From the NCBI GenBank assembly GCA_910588495.1, contig CAJUPU010000001.1, positions 88,651 to 152,650 of the forward strand: a DNA stretch of 64,000 nucleotides, read 5' to 3'. Positions 24,782-34,101 of the stretch are shown here, piece by piece. The notes beneath the pieces are model-generated. The model was given only the letters and a program-made list of their open reading frames with translations, did no database searches and was not told where the DNA came from. This DNA comes from an uncultured Oscillospiraceae bacterium. GTDB taxonomy: Bacteria > Bacillota > Clostridia > Oscillospirales > Oscillospiraceae. Within the stretch, counting starts at the first letter, position 1; every line of letters starts with the position of its first letter. A program made the translations under genes and the position numbers.

Positions 24782-26563
24782 TCATCCTCCATAGGCTTTT
24801 TTCTGTTTCAGCGCCTGCTGTAATCCGTTCAGGTCCTCAGCGCTATGTATATCCCCCCTGCGGTGCTCCGCAAGGATGGTCTGCTTGCAGTCGGCCAGCG
24901 CCGTCCGGGCCGTGCTGCGGGGCTGGGGCTGCTGGGCCACGGCGGTCAGCTCGTCCAGTTCCTCCGGGGCCAGCCGCCCCTCCAGCGCGGCCAGCGACAC
25001 GCTCCTGCCCTCTTTCCACCGCTGGCGCAGAAGGGAATACGCCTTCCCCAGATGGGGGGCGGAAAAGTGCTCCGGCTCCAGCCCGTCCAGCTCCCGGAAC
25101 AGCTCCGGGTCCAGCAGCGCCACCCGCAGCACCCCCTTCTCCGCCTCGGCGGAGCGGACGTTGGCGTACCGCAGCCCCCGGTCCCGGGGCTGGAGCTGCC
25201 GGGCGGGGGTCAGGTTCTGGCGCTCCTCCTGCCTGCGGGCCTGGCGGACCCGCTTTTTCCGCAGGCCGTCCACCTCCTGGAGCACCGCCTCCTTGGCCGC
25301 CTTGGCCAGCTCCGCGCACCGCCCGGCGTAGATGTCCCGCTCCACCGGGCTGGGCAGTCCCGCGATCACCTCCGCCGCCGCCTGGAGATAGGCCGCCCTC
25401 TGATCGTCCCGGCCCAGGTCGAACCGGCCGCGCACTACGCTCAGCCGGTACTCCGCCGAGTTGGCGCTCTGATCCATCAAGCTCTGGAAGGCACCGGGGC
25501 CGAAGCGTTTGATGTAGTCGTCCGCGTCCTGCTTGCCCATGGCCCCGCCGGGAAGCTCCTTTTGGGGCAGGCGCAGCACCCGCACGCGGATCTCCGACCC
25601 CTTCAGCAGGGCGATGGCGCGCTGGGTGGCGTCCTCCCCGGCGGAATCGTTGTCGTAACACAGCACCAGCTCCTTGGTGTACCGCTCCAGCAAGCGCACA
25701 TGGTCCTCGGTGAGGGCGGTGCCCATGGTGGCCACCGTGTTGTCGAACCCCGCCTGATGGAGGGTGATCACGTCGATGTTCCCCTCCACCAGGATGAAGT
25801 TGGGCCGCTTGGTGTTCCTGGCGTAGTTGAGCCCGTACAGGATGGACCGCTTTTTGAAGATGGCGGTCTCCGGGGTGTTCAGGTACTTGGGCGCGGAGTC
25901 GTCCATCACCCGGCTGGTGAAGCCGATCACGTCCCCCCGCGGGTCGATCACCGGCAGCATCAGCCGGTTGCGGTACTTGTCGTACACGCCGCCGTTCTTC
26001 CCCGCCACCGCCAGTCCCGCATCGATCAGGTCGGCCTTGTCATATCCCTTGTCCCGCATGGCGCAGATCAGGTGGTCCCAGCCCTCCGGCGCGGCCCCCA
26101 GCCCGAACCGGGCGGAGAACTTGGGGCTGATGCGCCGCTCCTCCCGGATGTAAGAGGCCACCGCCGCCCCCCTGGGGTCGGACAGCATGGCGCGGTAGAA
26201 CCGGGCGGCCTCCTTGTTCAGCTCCAGCACACGCCGCCGCTTCTCCCTCCAGGCCCCGTCGCCGGGGCCTTCCTCGGGGACCTGGAGCCCCGCCTGCTCC
26301 GCCAGCTTGCGCACCGCCTCCGGAAAGGGCAGGCCGTCCATCTCCATGACGAAGCGGATGGCCCCGCCCCCCTTGCCGCAGCCGAAGCAGTGGAAGATCT
26401 GTTTGGACTCGTTGACGGAGAAGGAGGGGGTCTTTTCGTGGTGGAAGGGGCACAGCCCCCAGTGGTTGGCCCCCTTTTTGGTCAGGGGCAGATAGGCGGA
26501 GACCACGTCCACGATGTTCAGCCGCCCGTTCAGCTCGTCCAGAAAGGAATCGGGTATGGCCAT
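24782..26563 (-). CDS. dnaG: DNA primase DnaG
   Basis: Synthesises RNA primers for DNA replication. The 593-residue product has a CHC2 zinc domain (CPFHHEKTPSF with HCFGCGKGG, about 38-66), a TOPRIM core (VEGNIDVITLHQAGF with DNDSAGEDATQRA), and a C-terminal DnaB-interaction helical domain. The start MAIPDSFLDEL has AGGAGGTGAG seven bases upstream; a frame running back to 27088 crosses yigZ and is rejected. Confidence 0.98.
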   Translation of the reverse strand: MAIPDSFLDELNGRLNIVDVVSAYLPLTKKGANHWGLCPFHHEKTPSFSVNESKQIFHCFGCGKGGGAIRFVMEMDGLPFPEAVRKLAEQAGLQVPEEGPGDGAWREKRRRVLELNKEAARFYRAMLSDPRGAAVASYIREERRISPKFSARFGLGAAPEGWDHLICAMRDKGYDKADLIDAGLAVAGKNGGVYDKYRNRLMLPVIDPRGDVIGFTSRVMDDSAPKYLNTPETAIFKKRSILYGLNYARNTKRPNFILVEGNIDVITLHQAGFDNTVATMGTALTEDHVRLLERYTKELVLCYDNDSAGEDATQRAIALLKGSEIRVRVLRLPQKELPGGAMGKQDADDYIKRFGPGAFQSLMDQSANSAEYRLSVVRGRFDLGRDDQRAAYLQAAAEVIAGLPSPVERDIYAGRCAELAKAAKEAVLQEVDGLRKKRVRQARRQEERQNLTPARQLQPRDRGLRYANVRSAEAEKGVLRVALLDPELFRELDGLEPEHFSAPHLGKAYSLLRQRWKEGRSVSLAALEGRLAPEELDELTAVAQQPQPRSTARTALADCKQTILAEHRRGDIHSAEDLNGLQQALKQKKAYGG

Positions 26564-26619
26564 GGTCTCACCTCCTGATAATAGCCATTTTTGCCCTATT
26601 TTATCACTGTTTTCCGAAT

Positions 26620-27249
26620 TTACCGCTCCACCGGCACGGGGCGGAACACCTCGCCCAGCTCCACGGCCCGGATCCCCCCGGCGGACAGCTCGGTCATCTG
26701 GGCCTGGAACGCCTCCACGCCCCCCTCGGGCAGCAGGGCGCGGACGGTGACGGCGGCGGCGTACTCGATCTCCCCCACCGCGCCCCCTTGGGCGGCGCAG
26801 GCCAGCTTGACCCGCTCCAGAAAGCTGTAGGGGCAGTCCACCGCCAACTCCACCCAGCGGCGCACGACGGATATGCCCGCCGCGTCCAACGCGTCCTTGG
26901 CGCTCTGGGTATAGGCCCGCACCAGGCCCCCCGCCCCCAGCAGCACCCCGCCGAAGTACCGGGTCGCCACGCAGCACACATTGGTGACCCCCTCCTTCTG
27001 GAACACCGCCAGCATGGGCTGGCCCGCCGTGCCCTGGGGCTCGCCGTCGTCGGAATAGCGCACCGGGCCGTCCCGGAGAAGGTAGCACCAGCAGTTGTGC
27101 CGGGCGTCGTGGTACTTCTTTTTCATCTCCTCCACCCGGGCGCGAGCCTCCGCCTCCGTCTCCACCGGCCAGACATGGCCGATGAAGGTGGAGCGTTTCT
27201 CGGTGAACTCGGTCTTGGAAGGCTTCGTCGGGACAAAATACTCTGTCAT
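26620..27249 (-). CDS. YigZ/IMPACT family protein
   Basis: Protein of 209 residues in the UPF0029/IMPACT family. N-terminal RSTFIGHVWPVETEAEA, DARHNCWCYLL, DDGEPQGTAGQPML and ATRYFGGVLLGAGGLVRAYTQS are diagnostic; the C-terminal third is the DUF1949 ferredoxin-like domain. Eukaryotic relatives regulate Gcn2; the bacterial function is not settled. Placed between dgt and dnaG, all in one direction. Confidence 0.92.
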   Translation of the reverse strand: MTEYFVPTKPSKTEFTEKRSTFIGHVWPVETEAEARARVEEMKKKYHDARHNCWCYLLRDGPVRYSDDGEPQGTAGQPMLAVFQKEGVTNVCCVATRYFGGVLLGAGGLVRAYTQSAKDALDAAGISVVRRWVELAVDCPYSFLERVKLACAAQGGAVGEIEYAAAVTVRALLPEGGVEAFQAQMTELSAGGIRAVELGEVFRPVPVER

Positions 27250-27391
27250 AGTTTCCTCACCTATTTGTCACGCTGCGAAACGGTCAGGGCGCCCGGCCTC
27301 GCTCCAGTCCAAGGTCTCGCCTTCGGCTCGGTCGGCGCCGGACGTGTGCCACTGGCACACAGCGCCCCTCGCTGACCCTTTCTCCGCGCTT
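27250..27391. other. dgt-yigZ intergenic segment with diverged dispersed repeat
   Basis: No gene seen. The segment includes TTGTCACGCT and CTCGCTCCAGTCCA, which resemble the repeat copies at 11256 and 39610. Confidence 0.4.
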
Positions 27392-28402
27392 CTATTTCAC
27401 CACCCAGCCCTTCGGGATGAACAAGCTGCTGAACCGCTCCACGGCATAGGTGTCCGTCATGCCGGCGATGTAGTCCAGCACCGCCCGCTCCCTGCCCTCC
27501 CGCACCAGGATGTCCTGGTACTCTGGGGGCAGCTTGTCCTCGTGCCTGCAATAGTATTCGTACAGCAGGCAGATCATGTCCTCCGCCTTGCCCTCCTCCC
27601 CCTTGGCCAGCGGGTTGAAGTACACCGAGCGGAACATGAACTCCTTCAGCTCCGCCATGGCCTTGGCCACCGGTCCGGACTGACGGATCAGCATCCCCTC
27701 CCCGCTCTCCCGGATGATGTCCATGGTCAGCGTCTCGATCCGCTCCCCGTGGGTGAAGCCCAGGGTCTGGGAGATGTGGATCGGGATGTCCATGGGGGCG
27801 ATGATGCCCCCCCGCATGGCGTCGTCGATGTCGTGGTTGATGTAAGCGATCTTGTCGGCGAACCGCACCAGCTGGCCCTCCAGGGTGTCCGCCACCGGGC
27901 CTGTGGTATGGCACAGGATGCCGCTGCGCACCTCGTGGCACAGGTTCAGCCCCGCGCCGCCGTTCTCCAGCCGGTCCACCACCCGCAGTGACTGCTCGTA
28001 GTGGCGGAAGCCCCCCTCCACCATCCGGGACAGCGCCCGCTCTCCGGCGTGGCCGAAGGGGGTGTGGCCCAAATCGTGGGCCAGGGCGGCGGCCTCGGTC
28101 AGGTCCTCGTTGAGCCCCAGCCCCCTGGCCATGGTCCGGGCGATGCGGGACACCTCCAGGGTGTGGGTCATCCGGGTGCGGTAGTGGTCCCCCTCCGGCT
28201 GGAGGAACACCTGGGTCTTGTGCTTCAGCCGCCGGAAGGATTTACAGTGGACCACCCGGTCCACATCCCGCTGGAAACAGGTACGCATGGGGCATGGGGG
28301 GATGTCCGTCTGCCTGCCCTTGGACTGGGCGGACAGGCAGGCCCGTGGGGACAGGGTCCGGCGCTCCAGCTCCTCGGCGCGCGCCCGGATGGTGTGTTCC
28401 AT
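27392..28402 (-). CDS. Deoxyguanosinetriphosphate triphosphohydrolase-like HD protein
   Basis: HD-domain phosphohydrolase of 336 residues, dgt family; members split dNTPs into deoxynucleoside and triphosphate. Motifs: KSFRRLKHKTQVF, GDHYRTRMTHTLEVSRIAR (His80), ALAHDLGHTPFGHAGE (His109-Asp110), and a later conserved Asp in RFADKIAYINHDIDDA. The ATG follows AGGAGGGAAGCGGT. dgt next to dnaG-rpoD is common in Clostridia and links nucleotide pools to replication genes. Confidence 0.93.
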   Translation of the reverse strand: MEHTIRARAEELERRTLSPRACLSAQSKGRQTDIPPCPMRTCFQRDVDRVVHCKSFRRLKHKTQVFLQPEGDHYRTRMTHTLEVSRIARTMARGLGLNEDLTEAAALAHDLGHTPFGHAGERALSRMVEGGFRHYEQSLRVVDRLENGGAGLNLCHEVRSGILCHTTGPVADTLEGQLVRFADKIAYINHDIDDAMRGGIIAPMDIPIHISQTLGFTHGERIETLTMDIIRESGEGMLIRQSGPVAKAMAELKEFMFRSVYFNPLAKGEEGKAEDMICLLYEYYCRHEDKLPPEYQDILVREGRERAVLDYIAGMTDTYAVERFSSLFIPKGWVVK

Positions 28403-28547
28403 ACCGCTTCCCTCCTGTTTTTTTGTCAGGGGCGAGATCGCTGTCTATTACTTATACCCCGTCCGCTGGAAAAACCCTTTTTATTTTTGAAAAATTTCTG
28501 CATATTTTTCTGGCACCCCCAATAATCTCCTCCGGGGAGGGAGCGCC

Positions 28548-29495
28548 ATGACCATGACCATCCATCTGGCCCGCCTGCTGGTGCTGGCGGCGATCTTCGT
28601 CAACGGCTGGACCGACGCGCCCAACGCCATCGCCACCGCCGTGGGCTCCGGCGCCCTCAGCTTTCGCCGGGGCGTGCGGATGGCGGCGGTGTGCAATTTC
28701 GCCGGGGCGGCGCTGGCCGGCCTGTGTTTTCCCGCCGTGGCGGACACCATAGGGGAGCTGGTGGCCTTTTCCAGCCCCCAGGCCACCGCGGCGGCGCTGA
28801 ACGCCGCGCTGCTGTCCATCGTGCTGTGGGCGGCGGCGGCCTGGCGGTTCGGCCTGCCCACCAGCGAGAGCCACGCCCTGCTGGCGGGGCTGTCCGGCGC
28901 CGCCCTCGCCCTGGGGGAGGGCGCGGCCCGGCTCAGTGCCGGGGCCTGGCTGAAGGCGCTGGCGGGGCTGGGGCTGTCCCTGCCCGCGGGGGCGCTGGCG
29001 GGGCGGCTGCTCCGCCAGGCACTGGAGGGCCGGGTGGGCCACCCCGGGGCGTGGCAGCAGGGGGCCGCCGCCCTCACCGCCCTGCTCCACGGGGTGCAGG
29101 ACGGGCAGAAGTTTTTGGCCCTGCTCCTGCTCACCGACGGGCTGGACGGGACGCAGTCCTCCTCCCGGCTGGCGCTGGCCATGCTCACCGCCGGGGCCAT
29201 GGCCCTGGGCACCGCCCTGGGGGGGAAGCCCATCGTGGAAAAGGTGGGGTCTGAGCTGGCCTCCCTCTCCCCCGCCGACGGGCTGGCGGCGGATCTGGGG
29301 GCGGGGGCGGTGCTGCTCGTCTGCTCCGCCCTGGGCCTGCCCGCCTCCACCACCCACGCCAAGGTGTCCGCCATCTGCGGCGCCGGCCGGGGGGCCAGCC
29401 GGCGGGTGATGGGGCAGATGGCGGGGGCGTGGGCCCTCACCTTCCCCGCCTGCGGGGCCCTGGCCTTCCTGCTGGCCAGGGTGATGCTGGGGTGA
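28548..29495 (+). CDS. Inorganic phosphate transporter, PiT family
   Basis: Membrane transporter of 315 residues, low-affinity phosphate or metal-phosphate uptake. The duplicated PiT signature is visible as GWTDAPNAIATAVGSGALS near the N-terminus and as LPASTTHAKVSAICGAG in the C-terminal half, with ALLHGVQDGQKFLAL between. About eight to ten hydrophobic segments. GGGGAGGGAG precedes the ATG; a second ATG lies two codons in. No PhoU-like gene is adjacent, unlike many PiT operons. Confidence 0.92.
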   Translation: MTMTIHLARLLVLAAIFVNGWTDAPNAIATAVGSGALSFRRGVRMAAVCNFAGAALAGLCFPAVADTIGELVAFSSPQATAAALNAALLSIVLWAAAAWRFGLPTSESHALLAGLSGAALALGEGAARLSAGAWLKALAGLGLSLPAGALAGRLLRQALEGRVGHPGAWQQGAAALTALLHGVQDGQKFLALLLLTDGLDGTQSSSRLALAMLTAGAMALGTALGGKPIVEKVGSELASLSPADGLAADLGAGAVLLVCSALGLPASTTHAKVSAICGAGRGASRRVMGQMAGAWALTFPACGALAFLLARVMLG

Positions 29496-29525
29496 GGGCA
29501 AAACGCCAAAAACCTCCGCGCCCCA

Positions 29526-29554
29526 TTGACAATAAAATGATGTTCCTCTATAAT
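29526..29554 (+). promoter_or_regulatory. Consensus sigma-A promoter of the MATE gene
   Basis: TTGACA (29526-29531), 17-bp spacer, TATAAT (29549-29554); a full-consensus promoter with a leader of about 65 nt. Confidence 0.85.
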
Positions 29555-29625
29555 AGTGCGTCACTGCAAGAGATGTGGAACGACGCGCGCGGGGACGCCC
29601 CGCGGAAAAAGGAGGAACTTTACAA

Positions 29626-31014
29626 GTGGAACGGCCCGAGAAAGAGAACAAAATGGGCGTCATGCCGGTGAACCGGCTGCTGCTGAACATGGCCATCCCC
29701 ATCATGATCTCCATGCTGGTGCAGGCCCTTTACAACGTGGTGGACAGCTATTTCGTGTCCAAGATCAGTCAGGACGCCCTCAACGCGGTGTCCCTGGCCT
29801 TCCCGGTGCAGAACCTGATGATCGCCGTCAGCGTGGGCACCGGCGTGGGCATCAACGCCCTGCTGGCCCGGAGCCTGGGCCAGGGGGACCGGGAGAAGGT
29901 GGACCGCTCGGCGGTGAACGGCGTTTTCCTGGCGGTGGTGAGCAGCCTGGTATTCGTGGCCCTGGGGCTCACCTGCTCCCGGCTGTTCTACGCCGTCCAG
30001 ACCGACATCCCCGGCATCGTGGACTACGGCGCGGACTACCTCACCATCGTGTGCGGGGCCAGCATGGGCCTGTTCGGGGCGGTGACCATGGAGCGGCTGC
30101 TCCAGGCCACCGGGCGCACCTTCTACACCATGATCGCCCAGGCCGCCGGGGCGCTGACCAACATCATTTTGGACCCCATCCTGATCTTCGGCCTGGGCCC
30201 CTTCCCCCGGATGGAGGTGGCGGGGGCCGCCCTGGCCACCGTCATCGGCCAATTCCTGGGCTGCGGCGTGTCCATCTTCTTCAACGCCACCCGCAATCCG
30301 GACATCCACATGTCCTTCAAGGGCTTCCGGCCCCACGGCCCCACCATCAAAGAGATCTACTCCGTGGGCCTGCCCGGCATCGTCATGCAGTCCATCGGCT
30401 CGGTGATGGTGTTCGGCATGAACCAGATCCTCATCGCCTTCACCGACACCGCCACCGCCGTGTTCGGGGTGTATTTCAAGCTCCAGTCCTTCTTCTTCAT
30501 GCCAGTGTTCGGCCTTTGCAACGGCATGGTGCCCATCGTGGCCTATAACTACGGCGCCCGCAAGCCCGACCGGATCGTCAAGACCATCAAGCTGGCCGCC
30601 ATCTACGCCACCGCCCTCATGGCCATCGGCTTCGCGGTGTTCCAGCTCTTCCCCGCCCCCCTGCTGGACCTGTTCCGCTCGGAGGAGGACGTGGCGGGCA
30701 ACCTGATCGCCATCGGCACCCCCGCCCTGCGGATCATCGCCTACAGCTGGCTGCTGGCGGGGTTCGGCATCGTGTCCGGCTCGGTGTTCCAGGCCCTGGA
30801 CCACGGCGTGCTCAGCCTGACCACCTCCCTGGTGCGCCAGCTCATCGTCCTGCTGCCCGTGGCCTTCCTGCTGGCCCGGCTGTTCCAGGACCTGGACGTG
30901 GTCTGGCTGGCCTTCCCCATCTCCGAGCTGTTCTCGTGCACGCTGTGCATCCTCTTCATGCGCCGGGTGTACAAGCGGGACATCCAGCCCCTGCGGGCTC
31001 AGGCGGCGGAGTGA
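29626..31014 (+). CDS. MATE family efflux transporter (first copy)
   Basis: Multidrug/organic-cation antiporter of 462 residues with twelve expected membrane helices. N-terminal NRLLLNMAIPIMISMLVQALYNVVDSYFVSKI and the mid-protein YSVGLPGIVMQSIGSVMVFGMNQIL mark the two six-helix halves. A GTG start (MERPEKENKMG) is chosen because AAGGAGGAA lies ten bases upstream, and the internal ATG at 29653 has no ribosome site. No regulator is adjacent; the consensus promoter suggests steady expression. Confidence 0.92.
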   Translation: MERPEKENKMGVMPVNRLLLNMAIPIMISMLVQALYNVVDSYFVSKISQDALNAVSLAFPVQNLMIAVSVGTGVGINALLARSLGQGDREKVDRSAVNGVFLAVVSSLVFVALGLTCSRLFYAVQTDIPGIVDYGADYLTIVCGASMGLFGAVTMERLLQATGRTFYTMIAQAAGALTNIILDPILIFGLGPFPRMEVAGAALATVIGQFLGCGVSIFFNATRNPDIHMSFKGFRPHGPTIKEIYSVGLPGIVMQSIGSVMVFGMNQILIAFTDTATAVFGVYFKLQSFFFMPVFGLCNGMVPIVAYNYGARKPDRIVKTIKLAAIYATALMAIGFAVFQLFPAPLLDLFRSEEDVAGNLIAIGTPALRIIAYSWLLAGFGIVSGSVFQALDHGVLSLTTSLVRQLIVLLPVAFLLARLFQDLDVVWLAFPISELFSCTLCILFMRRVYKRDIQPLRAQAAE

Positions 31015-31046
31015 GGCGGAGCTTTACGATCTTTTTCAACTGCCCA

Positions 31047-31074
31047 TTGACAGCGACCCACAGTATGTTATAAT
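31047..31074 (+). promoter_or_regulatory. Sigma-A promoter of metK
   Basis: TTGACA (31047-31052), 16-bp spacer, TATAAT (31069-31074). It starts the riboswitch-containing leader. Confidence 0.85.
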
Positions 31075-31094
31075 AAGGCCGTACAATTGAATAT

Positions 31095-31236
31095 CCCTTA
31101 TCAAGAGTGGCGGAGGGACCGGCCCGATGAAGCCACGGCAACCTGCAGCGCAAGGTGCCAAGTCCGGCGGAAACGCGAGATGAGGAAGAAAACCCAGCCA
31201 TCCTGCCCCCGCCGCTTCCGGCGGGGGCTTTTTTTC
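31095..31236 (+). ncRNA. SAM-I (S-box) riboswitch with terminator
   Basis: The leader holds the S-box core: CTTATCAAGAGTGGCGGAGG, GGCCCGATGAAGCC and CGGCAACC in order, then the distal helices and a terminator, GCCCCCGCCGC / GCGGGGGC followed by seven T (31205-31236). Known mechanism: high S-adenosylmethionine favours the terminator and shuts off the gene, here SAM synthetase itself. Confidence 0.93.
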
Positions 31237-31271
31237 AGCCTCTTCTCCCAAACAGAAAGGAGAAACATACC

Positions 31272-32453
<1,182 letters not shown>

Positions 32454-32476
32454 GGCGCATCCTCCCCGTACATCAG

Positions 32477-32512
32477 GCCCTCCGCGCCCAGGCGCGGAGG
32501 GCCTTCCTTCCT
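32477..32512 (+). terminator. Terminator of metK
   Basis: GGCCCTCCGCGC / GCGCGGAGGGCC stem with loop CCAG followed by TTCCTTCC. The T tract is interrupted, so strength is uncertain. Confidence 0.7.
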
Positions 32513-32551
32513 CCTTTACAAATTGTTAACACTCTTTTGAGGCGTTTCTTA

Positions 32552-32580
32552 TTGCGATCTGCGCCGTGTTATACTATACT
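32552..32580 (+). promoter_or_regulatory. Probable promoter of the O-antigen-ligase-like gene
   Basis: TTGCGA (32552-32557), 17-bp spacer, TATACT (32575-32580). Confidence 0.65.
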
Positions 32581-32637
32581 GAAAAAGCTGTTCAGCGATC
32601 TGCGCGGGTCTCCCGCTGAAAATAGGATGTGTTATCT

Positions 32638-34065
32638 ATGGACCAACTGCGGCTCAAGCTCCAGAACGCCTCAAAGGCCCGCCTGCCCCTGATCCTGGCG
32701 GTCTATATCCTCTGCCAGCCCCTGATCGACGCGCTCACCGGCCTGGGCGCCCAAGCGGAGCACCCCGTCACCGCCGGGGTCGTGGTCCGCTCCCTGGTCA
32801 TCGTCCTTGCCTTCCTCTACACCGTGTTCATCAGCGGCTTCCCGGACAAAAAGCGGTGGATGGTCTACACCGGGGCGCTGGTGGGCTATCTGGCGCTGTT
32901 CATGGGCTACATGTTCTCCCTGGGCGGACTGTCCCTGTGCGTGGCCAACGTGAAGGAGGTGGTCAAGACCTTCTTCGCCCCCTTCGTGTTCCTCTTCCTG
33001 TGGTCCATCTATAAGCAGTACGGCTATCTCATCACCTGCCGGGCCATCGCCTGGGCGGGGGGGCTGTACGCCAGCGTCATCCCCCTGGCCCAGCTCACCG
33101 GCACCGGCTTCGTGTCCTACACCAGCTCGGGCTACGGCAACCGGGGGTGGTTCTACGCCGCCAACGAGGTGGGGTGCATCCTGGCCATCACCGCCCCCTT
33201 CACCGTCTGGTACTGCCTGGAGGTCCTCCCCACCGTCACCAAAAAGACCTGGTGGAAGGGGGCCCTGGCCGCCTGGGCCCTCATCGCCGTGTCCATCAGC
33301 GCCACCTCCCTGGGCACCAAGATCGTCTTTGCCTTCACCTTCTTCTACTGCCTGGCCGTCCTGGTCTGGCAGGTGGTCCATCTGGCGCGGGAGCGCTCCC
33401 GGACGAACGCCGTCAAGGCCGCCGCCGCCGCCGTGCTGGTGCTCCTCTTCCTGGTGGTCACCCCGGACTCCCCCTTCCTGCGCTACCTTTTCGAGGTCTA
33501 TATCACCAACCTGCCCCGCCCTCCGGAGGCCACGGTGGAGGTCTGGGACGAGGCCATCGCCCACGCCTGCCAGAACACCTGGCTCTATGACCTGATCAAG
33601 TCCAACAAGACCATCGCCGACATCGACCAGATCTTCAGCCGCCGGTTCATCAGCGCCTCCCCCGCCGTCCAGGTGTTCACCGAGAGCGGCGTGCTGGGCA
33701 AGCTGCTGGGCATCGGCTACGCCACCGCCCCCTCCTACAGCCGGGAGATGTACTTCATGGTGGAGCTGGACCCCCTGGCCGTCCTCCTGCGCCACGGCGT
33801 GGTGGGCTTCGTTTTGTACTTCCTGCCCTACCTGTGGTTCATCGGCTGGTCCATCGTCCAGTTCTTCCGCCGCCCCCTCCAGCGGCTGGCCGACCTGGGC
33901 TACTGCACCGCTTTGTACTGCACCCTGGCGGGCTTCGCCATCTCCGTGCTGGCGGGCCACGCCCTGGTGTCCCCGGCGGTGGCCACCTTCGTGCTGGCCG
34001 TTTCCATGCAGCTCTGGGACCAGACCCAGGAGCAGAACAAGCTCCCCAAAGCCGCCAAACCGTAA
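32638..34065 (+). CDS. O-antigen-ligase-like polytopic membrane protein
   Basis: Membrane protein of 475 residues with about eleven to twelve hydrophobic segments, one long extracytoplasmic loop (about 285-370) and a C-terminal pair of helices, the layout of WaaL/Wzy-type O-antigen ligases and polymerases. It shows GYGNRGWFYAANEVGCILAITAPF, a conserved-looking segment of the clostridial members. The start ATG at 32638 has AGGATGTG upstream; an in-frame GTG lies three codons earlier. It is a single-gene unit bounded by promoter and terminator. The acceptor polymer is unknown. Confidence 0.75.
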   Translation: MDQLRLKLQNASKARLPLILAVYILCQPLIDALTGLGAQAEHPVTAGVVVRSLVIVLAFLYTVFISGFPDKKRWMVYTGALVGYLALFMGYMFSLGGLSLCVANVKEVVKTFFAPFVFLFLWSIYKQYGYLITCRAIAWAGGLYASVIPLAQLTGTGFVSYTSSGYGNRGWFYAANEVGCILAITAPFTVWYCLEVLPTVTKKTWWKGALAAWALIAVSISATSLGTKIVFAFTFFYCLAVLVWQVVHLARERSRTNAVKAAAAAVLVLLFLVVTPDSPFLRYLFEVYITNLPRPPEATVEVWDEAIAHACQNTWLYDLIKSNKTIADIDQIFSRRFISASPAVQVFTESGVLGKLLGIGYATAPSYSREMYFMVELDPLAVLLRHGVVGFVLYFLPYLWFIGWSIVQFFRRPLQRLADLGYCTALYCTLAGFAISVLAGHALVSPAVATFVLAVSMQLWDQTQEQNKLPKAAKP

Positions 34066-34069
34066 AAAT

Positions 34070-34101
34070 GCGCCGCCGGTCAAGAGACCGGCGGCGTTTT
34101 T
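34070..34101. terminator. Bidirectional terminator between the O-antigen-ligase-like gene and feoB
   Basis: CGCCGCCGGTC-AAGA-GACCGGCGGCG stem (34071-34096) with TTTTT on the plus side and AAAAA before it, so it serves both convergent transcripts. It overlaps the feoB stop codon by one base. Confidence 0.85.

Noticed and set aside
28452..29714. Minus-strand frames of 340-420 residues opposite the phosphate transporter
   Set aside because: Low-complexity Pro/Arg/Gly shadows with no ribosome site; the plus-strand protein shows both PiT signatures.
31155..31271. Upstream extension of metK
   Set aside because: It would translate the riboswitch and terminator; AAAGGAG and conserved MetK N-terminus place the start at 31272.
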